Shown here in pieces: positions 7,326 to 17,300 of a DNA stretch of 37,786 nt. A program made the translations under genes and the position numbers. The notes beneath the pieces are model-generated. The model was not told where the DNA came from. It ran no database searches and saw only the letters and a list, made by a program, of their open reading frames with translations. Each line of letters begins with the position of its first letter. The first letter of the stretch is position 1. Where the stretch lies: positions 1 to 37,786 of the forward strand of contig JANXNS010000146.1 in assembly GCA_025353965.1 (NCBI GenBank), in the 5' to 3' direction. The stretch is from Aquihabitans sp. Its GTDB lineage: Bacteria; Actinomycetota; Acidimicrobiia; Acidimicrobiales; Iamiaceae.

Positions 7326-9869
7326 TCAGGCCCAGGTGAGGCGGCCTAGGTCCAGCGTGGTGGGCAGGTCGGCGTGCGTTGGCGCAACCCGGACGGTGAA
7401 GCCATAGCGGCCCGGTAGGTCACACGGCACATCGCCGCGATATACCGCAGGCCGCGCTGACGGGTCCTCGCACGTCAACGTGGTGGTAGTGGGCGCCTCC
7501 AGCTCGTCGTGCGGGCCCACCCGACCGTGGACTAGTTGGACGGCCACATCGTTCGGTTCCAGCGAACCCAGCGCCACGGTGACGTGGACTGCCCGGGTGG
7601 CGCCCAGGTCGGCCACGTCGTCACTGGCCTCGACGGAATCGACCTCAACGCCATCCCAACCAACGAGCACTCGACTCTTCCAGCTGGCGAGTGCTTTTGC
7701 CCGGGCATGGCTGTCCGAGCGAAGCGTGTCGGCCGTGGTGGCGGTGGGCTCGTAGAGCTCGGTGACGTAGTCGCGCACCATACGCGAGGCCACCACCTGC
7801 GGGCCGAGCGAAGCCAAGTTGGCCTTCACCCGACGGAGCCAGCCGCGTGGTGGGGCGCCGGGGGAGCGGTCGTGGAAGAGGGGCACGACTTGGTGTTCGA
7901 GCAGATCAAAGAGACTGTCCGCCTCCAGCCGGTCCCGGAGTTCGAGGTCCGGCTGGTCCTCCGCCGATGTGATGGCCCAGCCGTTCTCGCCGTCGAACAT
8001 TTCGTCCCACCAGCCGTCAAGGATCGAGCAGTTGAGCGTGCCATTCAGGGCCGCTTTCTCGCCGCTGGTCCCGCAGGCTTCGTGCGGCCGCCGCGGGGTG
8101 TTGAGCCAGACATCGGCCCCTTGGTAGAGCGACCGGGCTACGGCAATGTCGTAGTCGTCCAGGAAAACGAATCGGTGGCGTACGCCCAGTTCTTTGGCAT
8201 AGGCCACGATCTGGCGGATCATTTCTTTGCCCTCGTCGTCGGCCGGGTGGGCCTTCCCGGCAAAGACGAACTGCACGGGCCGGACCGGGTCGAGCAGGAG
8301 GCGTTGCAGGCGTTCGCCCTGAGCCAGCAGCAAGTTGGCCCGCTTGTAGGTTGCGAACCGGCGGGCAAAGCCGATGGTGAGCGCATTGGGGTCCAGCAGT
8401 TCGTCTGCCCAGGCGGCCTCGGAGGCGGACGTGCCCGCCTCGATGGTCCGCTGGCGCATCCGGTCCCGCACGAAGGCCACCAGGCGTGAACGGGCCTGAT
8501 CTTTCACCCGCCAGAGTTCATCGTCGGGGGTGGACCAGATGCGGTCCCAGCTCTCGGCTTCGGCTTCGTCCCAGTCGGGGAGCACATGGCGCGAGAGCAA
8601 GTCGGTCATGTCGGCCGAAACCCACGTGCCGGCGTGGACCCCGTTGGTGACCGAGGTGATGGGCACCTCGTCGGACGGAAGTTCCGGCCACAGCGCGGAA
8701 AACATGTCTCGGCTGACGGCACCGTGCAGCTTGGAGACGGCATTGGATCGGCCCGCCAGGCGCAGCCCCATAACGGCCATATTGAAGCGGTCGACCGCAT
8801 CGGTGACCTCCTCGGGGGTACCGCCGGGACGGTGGCCGAGCGCCATGAGTTCGTCGACGGTGATGCCGACTTCAGAAACCCAGCTGCTGAAGTAGGTCTC
8901 GATCAGCTCCCGTCGGAACCGGTCGATACCGGCCGGGACCGGGGTGTGGGTGGTGAAAATGGAGGCGGCCCGGGTTGCCTCCACGGCCTCGGGAAAGGTC
9001 AAGCCCTCGTCCACGATGGCCCGTCGCATGCGTTCGAGGCCCAGGAATCCTGCGTGTCCCTCGTTGGTATGGAAGACCTGGGCATCGATGCCCAGGGCCT
9101 CCAGTGCCCGTACGCCACCAATGCCCAGAAGAATTTCCTGACGAAGCCGATGCTCGACGTCGCCGCCGTAGAGGCGGTCAGTCACCCCCCGCAGCTCCTC
9201 GGGGTTCTCCTCCACGTCGGCGTCTAGGAGGTAGAGCGGGACGCGGCCCACGTCGGCCCGCCACACCCGGGCCTCCAGCGGCGTGCCGGCCAGATCGACT
9301 TGGATCCGTATGCCTTCGCAGAGCGTGAGCGCCATGGCCCACGGATCCTGGTCTGGGAACCGCTCTTGCTGCCAGCCCTCGGCCGAGAGTCCCTGGCGGA
9401 AGTAGCCATGACGGTAGAAAAGCCCGACGCCGACCAGCGGGACACCGAGGTCGCTGGCGGACTTGAGGTGGTCTCCGGCCAAAATCCCGAGGCCGCCGGA
9501 GTACTGGGGAAGTGCTTCGGCAATGCCGAACTCCGGTGAGAAGTACGCCACCTGTCGCAGCGATGACTCGGGCCTGGTCTGGAACCAGCGCGGTGCCTCG
9601 AGGTAGCGGGCCAACTCGTCGTTGACTTCGCCAAGGAAGCGGAGGAACGCCGGGTCTGCCGCCAGCGATGCCAGGCGTTGTGGGCTCACCCGGCCGAGCA
9701 GCTGGACGGGATCGTGCCTGGTTGCATCCCAAGCATCGGGGTCTACCCAGCGGAAGAGGTCTCGAGTGCGATCGTCCCACGCCCATCGAAGGTTCATAGC
9801 CAGGTCCTCTAGAGACGCGAGAGCCTCTGGAAGTCGGGGTCTGATCGTGAAGCTCCGCAGGGCACGCAT
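7326..9869 (-). CDS. glgP: Alpha-glucan phosphorylase (DUF3417 type)
   Basis: 847 residues. The N-terminal ~110 residues are the DUF3417 cap of actinobacterial-type phosphorylases (LEDLAMNLRWAWDDRTRDLF). The GT35 fold follows: VAYFSPEFGIAEALPQYSGGLGILAGDHLKSAS, then FARRFATYKRANLL, FVFAGKAHPAD, and CGTSGEKAALNG with the pyridoxal-phosphate lysine near residue 605. It releases glucose-1-phosphate from glycogen-like glucans in the cytoplasm. The C-terminal ~120 residues form a beta-rich tail seen in this subfamily. The frame is open another 163 codons upstream, but that part is low-quality translation. ATG 9869 is chosen because the family N-terminus starts there and TACGGT lies 7 nt before it. 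Confidence 0.95.
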   Translation of the reverse strand: MRALRSFTIRPRLPEALASLEDLAMNLRWAWDDRTRDLFRWVDPDAWDATRHDPVQLLGRVSPQRLASLAADPAFLRFLGEVNDELARYLEAPRWFQTRPESSLRQVAYFSPEFGIAEALPQYSGGLGILAGDHLKSASDLGVPLVGVGLFYRHGYFRQGLSAEGWQQERFPDQDPWAMALTLCEGIRIQVDLAGTPLEARVWRADVGRVPLYLLDADVEENPEELRGVTDRLYGGDVEHRLRQEILLGIGGVRALEALGIDAQVFHTNEGHAGFLGLERMRRAIVDEGLTFPEAVEATRAASIFTTHTPVPAGIDRFRRELIETYFSSWVSEVGITVDELMALGHRPGGTPEEVTDAVDRFNMAVMGLRLAGRSNAVSKLHGAVSRDMFSALWPELPSDEVPITSVTNGVHAGTWVSADMTDLLSRHVLPDWDEAEAESWDRIWSTPDDELWRVKDQARSRLVAFVRDRMRQRTIEAGTSASEAAWADELLDPNALTIGFARRFATYKRANLLLAQGERLQRLLLDPVRPVQFVFAGKAHPADDEGKEMIRQIVAYAKELGVRHRFVFLDDYDIAVARSLYQGADVWLNTPRRPHEACGTSGEKAALNGTLNCSILDGWWDEMFDGENGWAITSAEDQPDLELRDRLEADSLFDLLEHQVVPLFHDRSPGAPPRGWLRRVKANLASLGPQVVASRMVRDYVTELYEPTATTADTLRSDSHARAKALASWKSRVLVGWDGVEVDSVEASDDVADLGATRAVHVTVALGSLEPNDVAVQLVHGRVGPHDELEAPTTTTLTCEDPSARPAVYRGDVPCDLPGRYGFTVRVAPTHADLPTTLDLGRLTWA

Positions 9870-9876
9870 GACGGGG

Positions 9877-9882
9877 ACCGTA
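9877..9882 (-). promoter_or_regulatory. -10 box, leaderless start of glgP
   Basis: On the minus strand TACGGT lies 7 nt before ATG 9869, within the 90-bp region shared with the divergent nitroreductase gene. Confidence 0.6.
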
Positions 9883-9959
9883 GCCAGCGATCCGCCCGCC
9901 CGGTAGCGGTGGCGCCGCCGGTTCACAGGAAGATCACAAAACCGCGGCACACTCAGGGG

Positions 9960-10580
9960 ATGGCAGAACCCCGGTCGCTCAACCCGCTTGGACTCGTTGA
10001 TGTGGGCGAGCTCGTGGACCAGGTGATTGCCTCCCGGCGCACCAGCTTGCTCATGGACGCCGAGACGCCGGTTCCTGCTGAGCTCATTGATCGCCTGATC
10101 TCCGCGGCAACGTGGGCACCGAATCACAAGCGAACCTGGCCATGGGCGTTCACGGTGCTCGCCGGCGAGGCCCGAGGGCAGTTGGGTGAAACCATGGCTG
10201 AGCTCGCCATCGCCAGCGACCTGGAGGGACCGAAGGTGGCCAAGCTGGCGGGGAAATATCGTCGCAGCGCTTCGGTCATGTTGATCTGGCAGATCCGCAA
10301 CGACCACGACGTCGTTCGTTGCCGAGAGGACCGAGATGCGGTGGCGGCGGCAACGCAAAACTTACTGGTGGCGGCCACCGCTCACGGGCTCGGCTCGTAT
10401 TGGGGCACCGTGGCCGACGTGCTGGTTCCGGCGGTTCGGGCCGTAGCCGGGGTGGATAGTGGCCATGACCTGGTGGCCTTGGTGTATCTGGGCTGGCCCA
10501 CTGGCACCGTTGCGGTCCCCGAACGACCCACCCCACCCGTCACCTACCTGGGCAATTCGGGCGAGTTACAGGATTCTTGA
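9960..10580 (+). CDS. Nitroreductase-family flavoprotein
   Basis: 206 residues. VIASRRTSLLMD and LIDRLISAATWAPNHKRTWPWAF form the FMN-binding entry of the nitroreductase fold. LLVAATAHGLGSYWGT supplies the second flavin contact, and LVALVYLGWP is the usual C-terminal strand. It looks like the short YdjA-type branch: FMN, NAD(P)H-dependent reduction of nitro compounds, quinones or similar; the physiological substrate is unknown. ATG 9960 follows CACACT by 6 nt, a weak version of the leaderless pattern. The upstream GTG 9909 has no support. It is divergent from glgP across 90 bp. Confidence 0.88.
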   Translation: MAEPRSLNPLGLVDVGELVDQVIASRRTSLLMDAETPVPAELIDRLISAATWAPNHKRTWPWAFTVLAGEARGQLGETMAELAIASDLEGPKVAKLAGKYRRSASVMLIWQIRNDHDVVRCREDRDAVAAATQNLLVAATAHGLGSYWGTVADVLVPAVRAVAGVDSGHDLVALVYLGWPTGTVAVPERPTPPVTYLGNSGELQDS

Positions 10581-10620
10581 AGGGTTGGATGAAACGATCA
10601 GGGAGTTCCTTGAACGGGTG

Positions 10621-10680
10621 GCGACCGTTCTGGGGCGGGGCCCCGGGGGGTGTCGGTTTACCGGCTCCCCCGATGGTCGC
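10621..10680. repeat. Imperfect inverted repeat upstream of the ATPase-BTAD gene
   Basis: Outer arms GCGACC (10621-10626) and GGTCGC (10675-10680) are complementary and extend to about 9 bp with G-U pairs in RNA. Inside are G-runs and C-runs and a second stem GTCGG-TTTA-CCGGC. There is no T-tract, so it is not a classical terminator. It lies between the nitroreductase stop and the TAATAT box. Confidence 0.5.
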
Positions 10681-10693
10681 GTCTCAGGAGCCC

Positions 10694-10699
10694 TAATAT
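10694..10699 (+). promoter_or_regulatory. -10 box, leaderless start of the ATPase-BTAD regulator gene
   Basis: TAATAT, close to the canonical -10 consensus, with 6 nt to ATG 10706. No good -35 is visible at the usual distance, which may mean an activator is needed. Confidence 0.65.
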
Positions 10700-10705
10700 C
10701 TTTCC

Positions 10706-13700
10706 ATGTCTGGGCGCCCGGTCAGGTCAGCACCGTTCGTGGGTCGCACGGAGGAGCTTGCCGCGCTGGAGGACGCCTTCGACGCGGCCGCCGATGGCCT
10801 GGTCGTCCTGCTCATCGCCGGGGATCCGGGCGTGGGCAAAACTTCGCTAGCCGAGGTGTTCACCGACGGCCTGCAAGCCCGGGGTGTGCCGGTTCACTGG
10901 GGGAGCTGTGCAGAAATTGGCGGTGCCCCCGCCTTCTGGCCGTGGATCCAAGTGCTGCGCTCCATTGGCGACGACGCGCTGGATGCGGCCCAGGAAGGTC
11001 TGGCCGCTCGGGTCGATGAGCCGTTTGCCGCCTACGACGCCGTCTACGAAGCCCTCCGCCACCGATCCGATGAGACCCGGGTACTGGTCCTGGACAACCT
11101 GCATGCGGCAGACCTCCCTTCCCTGCAGCTCTTGCGCTTCTTGGCCGGCACCGCCCGAGAGCTCCCCATTCTCATCATCGGGACCCACCGAATCCACGAG
11201 CTGCGCACCGATCGGGCCCGGGATGCGGCCTTGGCGGCGGTGGCGGCCTCAGGGCGCCGGCTGGTGCCCTCCACCCTTGGATTGGTGGAGGTCCGCGCCC
11301 TGCTTGGCTCGGAAGGGGTAACCGAGGGCGACGGCGATGGCGCGATTGCCGTTGAGGTCCTGGCCCGATCCGGGGGAAATGCCCTCTACGTCGAACAGTT
11401 GGTAGCCGCAGTGGGCAGGGGTGGTTCGGCTGGTTTGGCCGACATTCCTTCCGGCATTCGGGCCGCGGTTCGGGCCCGGCTTGAGCCGTTGCCCGAGGCA
11501 ACCAGGGAATTGCTCGCCCTCGCGTCCGTGCTCGGTCCCGGGTTTCGACCGGAGGTCTTGGCCGCCGTTGCCGGACGAACGGTCACCCGGGTCCGCGATG
11601 AGTTGGCCCCCGCCTTTGCCGCAGGCGTGGTGGCCGCCACCGGGGATGAGATCGCCTTTACCCACGCCCTGGTGCAGGACACGCTCGACGACGAACTGGG
11701 ACCGGTCGACCGATCCACCGCTCACGCCGCCGCCGCGGCGACGCTGGCCGGGCGCGGTGAGGATGTCCCAGCGGCGGTTATCGCTCAGCACCTGCTCGAC
11801 GCTGGTGCGCTGTCCGACCCGGCCGAGGTTGCCCGATGGGCGGAACGCTCGGCTCACGCCGCCCGCCGGTTGAGTGGACATCGAGAGGCGGCCCGCTGGT
11901 CCGAACAAGCGGCGCGGCATTGGGGCCGGCATGGTGACTTTGAAGCGCAAGGCAATCAGCTGGCGCAGGCCATCAGCGACCTCGTGACCGTGGGCGACGG
12001 CGTCTCGGCGTTGGCGATAAGCGCCGACCTGGCCGGCCTGGCCCGCCGATCGGATTCAGGTTCGCTGCTGGCCAAGGCGGCGCTGGCTCGCTCGGAAGTG
12101 TTCGAGGCCCAGGATTTGGACTCGCCCCCGCTCATTGTCGAGGCGCTCGCTCACCGCGATCTCCAGGATCGGCCGGAACTGCAAGCCGATCTGCTGGCGG
12201 CGTTGGCCTCCCTGCTGGGTATGCCCTCGATCGATGGTTCGCGCCGCGATGTGGTTGCGGCCCGCGGCGCTATTGGCCGGCTTGAGGCGATGGCCGCCGC
12301 CGGTGATGCCCGCAGCCAGGGCCGTCTGGCCGAGGCTCGGCTCAACGTGGAGAGCGGGCCACTTCATCATCGGGATCGCCACGGGTGGCTGGCCGACTAT
12401 CAGCGGCTGATCCCCGATGGCCACAATGCCCTCATCCGCGTTCAACATCTGTACTGGGCCACCAGCTTGGCCTTCGAGGCGGGTGAGTTGCTGGAGGTTG
12501 ATCGCCTGCTCCGGGAATGGGAGGTACTGGCCGAGCGAAGCGATTCCACCTTTTGGCGGTGGCGGGCGGCCATGGCTCGCGCCAGCCTGAGCTTTGCCCA
12601 GGGGCGCTTCGACACGGCCGAGCGCCAAGCCACGGTGCGCGGTGATCTTGTGGCCAACTTGCATCCCGACATGGCGATCCGGGTGGTGGGGGGCCTGGTC
12701 TTTGCCGTTCGTCGGGAGCAGGGTCGCCTTCAGGAGCTGGCACGTCTGCCGGGGGCAAGCCTCGGTTTGCTGGGGCTCGTCGTGGCCGCAGACCAAGGAG
12801 ATGTGGCAGAACTTCGGCGGCTGCTGCCCATTGCGATCGGTGCTGCCGACAACCTCGGACCGGACGACCTCGCGTGGTTCTGCATCATGTCGGCCATTGC
12901 CTCCGTGGTGGAGATGACCGAAGATCCAGTCCTGTGCGCCTGGGTGGCTGACCAGCTGGATCCCTATATGGGGCAGTGCGTCATGTGGGGTCGGTCGTAT
13001 GTGTTCGGGATGCCGGTGAGCGAGGCGGTGGGTTGGGGCCGCCGCGGTGCGGGCCAATTGGCCGAGGCCGCCGTTGCCTTCCGCCAGGAACTGGCGTGGG
13101 CGGATCGGGTTGGCGCGCCGGGTTTCGGTGCCCGCGCCCGGGTCGGGCTGGCTTCGGTGCTCCCGGCTGGAGATCCGGAGCGCGTGCGACTCGCCAGTCA
13201 AGCATTGGTGCTTGCTTCCCGCCTCGGAATGATATTGATTGCGGCCGAAGCCGAGCGGGTACTCGGAGGGGAGTCGGCCACCGACCAAGCGGCCGGCACC
13301 GCCGTATTCGCCTCCGGGTCGGAAGGTTCCGAAGCGGCGGCGTCGGCGCGGGTCCGTACCCTCGGGAGATTCGAGGTAGTGGGCGCAGGCATGTCCGAGC
13401 CGGTCCGCTGGTCCTCCCGCAAGGCCCGTGATGCGCTCAAGATTTTGATTTCTCGCCGGGGCCAGTCGATCGCCCGCGAGGAATTGGTGGACCTGCTCTG
13501 GCCCGACGTGGATCTGCCGACCGGGCGCGGACGCCTGTCGGTCATCTTGTCCATGGTCCGAGGCGCGCTGGACCCCCAAAAACAATTTCCGTCTGACCCG
13601 CTCCGGGCGGACCGTCAGGCCGTTGGGCTTGACCTCAATCTGGTGTCGGTCGATGTCGAAGAGTTCCTGGCCCACGCGGCGAAGGGCCTACGGGTCGGCA

Positions 13701-14041
13701 CCCTGGCGGACCCGGATCCCGATGAACTTCGGGTCGCGGCCGGCTTGGCCGATCAGGGTTCGTTCCTGGCCGAGGATCCCTATGCAGAGTTTGCGCTCGG
13801 GCTACGCAGCACCGTGGAGCGGACTCGTCGAGACGTCCTACGCGCCCTCGCCCACCAGGGCGTTGCCGAAGGAGATCTGGAGGCGGCCACGGGCTGGTGG
13901 GCGATCCTGGTGGAGATCGACCCGGATGACGAAGCGGCCTACCTTGAGCTCCTTGCGCTCCTCGAACGCCAAGGCCGCCACGGTGAGATCACCGACGTTC
14001 GAGCGGCGCACTCGGCCCGTGCCTGGGGTGGGCAATCATGA
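10706..14041 (+). CDS. Large AAA/STAND ATPase regulator with C-terminal winged-helix + BTAD module
   Basis: 1111 residues. The N-terminus is an AAA_16-type ATPase: FVGRTEELAAL, Walker A GDPGVGKTS (residues 39-47), Walker B VLVLDNLHAAD, and a sensor-like IGTHR. A long helical region of about 550 residues, probably TPR-like, follows. From about residue 881 there is an OmpR-type winged helix (RTLGRFEVVG, WSSRKARDALKILISRRGQSIAREELVDLLWPD) and a bacterial transcriptional activation domain ending in helical repeats. In SARP/AfsR regulators this DNA-binding module is N-terminal; here it is C-terminal. It is expected to be an ATP-gated transcription activator. The start follows TAATAT by 6 nt. The downstream neighbour treS, 55 nt away, is a candidate target. 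Confidence 0.87.
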   Translation: MSGRPVRSAPFVGRTEELAALEDAFDAAADGLVVLLIAGDPGVGKTSLAEVFTDGLQARGVPVHWGSCAEIGGAPAFWPWIQVLRSIGDDALDAAQEGLAARVDEPFAAYDAVYEALRHRSDETRVLVLDNLHAADLPSLQLLRFLAGTARELPILIIGTHRIHELRTDRARDAALAAVAASGRRLVPSTLGLVEVRALLGSEGVTEGDGDGAIAVEVLARSGGNALYVEQLVAAVGRGGSAGLADIPSGIRAAVRARLEPLPEATRELLALASVLGPGFRPEVLAAVAGRTVTRVRDELAPAFAAGVVAATGDEIAFTHALVQDTLDDELGPVDRSTAHAAAAATLAGRGEDVPAAVIAQHLLDAGALSDPAEVARWAERSAHAARRLSGHREAARWSEQAARHWGRHGDFEAQGNQLAQAISDLVTVGDGVSALAISADLAGLARRSDSGSLLAKAALARSEVFEAQDLDSPPLIVEALAHRDLQDRPELQADLLAALASLLGMPSIDGSRRDVVAARGAIGRLEAMAAAGDARSQGRLAEARLNVESGPLHHRDRHGWLADYQRLIPDGHNALIRVQHLYWATSLAFEAGELLEVDRLLREWEVLAERSDSTFWRWRAAMARASLSFAQGRFDTAERQATVRGDLVANLHPDMAIRVVGGLVFAVRREQGRLQELARLPGASLGLLGLVVAADQGDVAELRRLLPIAIGAADNLGPDDLAWFCIMSAIASVVEMTEDPVLCAWVADQLDPYMGQCVMWGRSYVFGMPVSEAVGWGRRGAGQLAEAAVAFRQELAWADRVGAPGFGARARVGLASVLPAGDPERVRLASQALVLASRLGMILIAAEAERVLGGESATDQAAGTAVFASGSEGSEAAASARVRTLGRFEVVGAGMSEPVRWSSRKARDALKILISRRGQSIAREELVDLLWPDVDLPTGRGRLSVILSMVRGALDPQKQFPSDPLRADRQAVGLDLNLVSVDVEEFLAHAAKGLRVGTLADPDPDELRVAAGLADQGSFLAEDPYAEFALGLRSTVERTRRDVLRALAHQGVAEGDLEAATGWWAILVEIDPDDEAAYLELLALLERQGRHGEITDVRAAHSARAWGGQS

Positions 14042-14083
14042 CTCAGGACCCCGATAGCGCTCGGCGGCCTGGCGGCGGGTCGT

Positions 14084-14089
14084 TACGCT
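14084..14089 (+). promoter_or_regulatory. -10 box, leaderless start of treS
   Basis: TACGCT with 7 nt to GTG 14097. This supports GTG 14097 over ATG 14103. Confidence 0.6.
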
Positions 14090-14096
14090 CGGCCTG

Positions 14097-15767
<1,671 letters not shown>

Positions 15768-15800
15768 ATCCGTTGACGGCCGATTTTCGGTCGATCCCGC

Positions 15801-15806
15801 TACGGT
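15801..15806 (+). promoter_or_regulatory. -10 box, leaderless start of the rhomboid gene
   Basis: TACGGT with 7 nt to GTG 15814. This supports GTG over the upstream TTG at 15808. Confidence 0.6.
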
Positions 15807-15813
15807 CTTGGCC

Positions 15814-16686
15814 GTGGATACCGCCGTCCAAACGTGTTACCGACACCCCGATCAGCCCGCTGGGGTGATCTGTCAACGATGTGATCGACCGATCTGTGGC
15901 CAGTGCATGCACCAGGCATCGGTCGGGTTTCACTGCCCGGAATGCACCAAGCAGGGCAAGCAAAAGGTGTACCAGGGGGTTGGGTCGCTTCGGGCCCGGC
16001 CGGTACTCACGCAGATTCTCATTGCCGTCAACGTCGCCGTCTTCCTCATTGGCTTGGTCATGGAGGGGAAGCAGGCGCTGAGTGGCGGCGCCGGGCAACT
16101 TCATATCGACTTTGGGCTCATCGCCAAGGCCTTCGACGGCCATCGGCTCATCGGGGTCGGTGAGGGTCAGTGGTACCGGATCATCACCTCCGGCTTCTTG
16201 CACTTCGGAATCTTTCACCTCGCCGTGAATATGTATGCCCTATGGATCTTGGGCAATGCCGTGGAAAACCTGGGTGGCCGGCTCCGCTTCGGGGTCATCT
16301 ATGGCGTGTCGCTTTGTTCCGGTGGGCTCGGGGCACTGCTGCTGTCGCCCGGCCAGCTCACCGCGGGCGCCTCGGGGGCGATCTTCGGGCTCATGGGAGC
16401 GGTCTTCCTGGCCCAGCGAGCGCAAGGGATTTCGTTCCGAGATTCACCATTGCTCGGTGTGCTGATGATCAACCTGGTCATCACCTTTGGTTTGGGGGGC
16501 ATCTCGATCGGTGGCCACCTCGGTGGCCTCGCCGGGGGGGCCGCGGCGGGCTGGATCTTGTTCGACTACGGCCGTCGGCCCGGAGTCGACAAGCGGGTGC
16601 CGCTGGCTGCTTGTGGCGCCGTTGGTGCCCTCTGCCTGGTTGTTGCGGTGGTCTTCGCCAGCGGTTGGACCCCTCCCGTCGGCTAG
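15814..16686 (+). CDS. Rhomboid-family intramembrane serine protease with N-terminal zinc finger
   Basis: 290 residues. The N-terminus holds a B-box-like zinc finger with CYRHPDQPAGVICQRCDRPICGQC and FHCPECTKQGK. Six to seven membrane helices follow. Rhomboid hallmarks are present: the loop WYRIITSGFLHFGIFHLAVNM, the nucleophile motif TAGASGAIFGL (Ser187) and the general base in GGHLGGL (His235). It should cleave membrane proteins within the bilayer; the substrate is unknown. GTG 15814 is chosen over TTG 15808 because TACGGT lies exactly 7 nt before it, 34 nt after the treS stop. Confidence 0.93.
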   Translation: MDTAVQTCYRHPDQPAGVICQRCDRPICGQCMHQASVGFHCPECTKQGKQKVYQGVGSLRARPVLTQILIAVNVAVFLIGLVMEGKQALSGGAGQLHIDFGLIAKAFDGHRLIGVGEGQWYRIITSGFLHFGIFHLAVNMYALWILGNAVENLGGRLRFGVIYGVSLCSGGLGALLLSPGQLTAGASGAIFGLMGAVFLAQRAQGISFRDSPLLGVLMINLVITFGLGGISIGGHLGGLAGGAAAGWILFDYGRRPGVDKRVPLAACGAVGALCLVVAVVFASGWTPPVG

Positions 16687-16749
16687 CGACCGGGCCACGA
16701 GACCACACGGCCTCGGGCTACCTGCGGCATGACTAGCTCCGGCAGCGAC

Positions 16750-17202
16750 TCAGGCGGCTGAGCTCCCCCGCTCCACGAGGTCTTTGAGGACACGCAGGTT
16801 GCGCTTCCAAATCTGACGCATGAGCAGTCCACCGACCACGCCGCCTACTGGGCCGCCCATCCACCACGGAAAGATCAGCCGTTCTTCCCAGGTGAATTCG
16901 GTCTGGCCCGACATGACCTCGGCCAGGGTGAACTGGCCTACGCCGGTCACCAGCCCTTGGTGCTCCACGCCCATTTCCTTGCCATCTACCCAGGCGGTGA
17001 TGGTCATCCGGTCCGTGAGCTTGAGGGGACCAACCTTGGTGAGGCAATCGAATGAGGTGCCGGTGCCGGAGATTTGCTCGGTCCGGAAGGTGATCGATGC
17101 GGCGTCGGCCATCCAGTCGACGTGTCGGTCGATGTGGCGGACTTCCTCCCAGACTGTCTCGGGCGAAGCGTTGATCACCGTGGAAACCCGAATGCGACCC
17201 AT
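16750..17202 (-). CDS. SRPBCC (polyketide cyclase/START-like) protein
   Basis: 150 residues. The sequence follows the SRPBCC pattern: an opening strand RVSTVINASPETVWEEVRHIDRHVDWM, central strands, then TEFTWEERLIFPWWMGGPVGG leading into the long C-terminal helix IWKRNLRVLKDLVE. This fold makes a hydrophobic pocket for a lipid or aromatic ligand; nothing in the sequence names the ligand. It is cytoplasmic, with no signal peptide. The start ATG 17202 follows TACAGT by 6 nt on the minus strand, so it has its own leaderless promoter. It converges with the rhomboid gene, 63 nt apart. Confidence 0.85.
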   Translation of the reverse strand: MGRIRVSTVINASPETVWEEVRHIDRHVDWMADAASITFRTEQISGTGTSFDCLTKVGPLKLTDRMTITAWVDGKEMGVEHQGLVTGVGQFTLAEVMSGQTEFTWEERLIFPWWMGGPVGGVVGGLLMRQIWKRNLRVLKDLVERGSSAA

Positions 17203-17208
17203 GAGACG

Positions 17209-17214
17209 ACTGTA
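17209..17214 (-). promoter_or_regulatory. -10 box, leaderless start of the SRPBCC gene
   Basis: TACAGT on the minus strand with 6 nt to ATG 17202. Confidence 0.6.
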
Positions 17215-17300
17215 GGCCGAGCGCTACGGGCTGCTTGCAGGCTGGTTCGGAATTCGGGACACGTCGAGAGTGGACACGCTGGCAACGCAAGCCAAGCGGC

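Noticed and set aside
9870-10358. Upstream extension of the glgP frame (163 codons)
   Set aside because: It runs antisense through the nitroreductase gene and resembles no phosphorylase N-terminus; ATG 9869 with its -10 box fits the family.
12056-13675. A 539-codon open frame on the minus strand inside the ATPase-BTAD gene
   Set aside because: It mirrors the GC-rich codon structure of the real gene. Its translation is rich in His, Gln, Arg and Gly with no domain, while the plus-strand product has clear Walker and BTAD motifs.
16687-16749. Possible terminator between the rhomboid and SRPBCC genes
   Set aside because: Only weak, imperfect complementarity (CCGGGCC with GGCCTCGG) and no T-tract on either strand.
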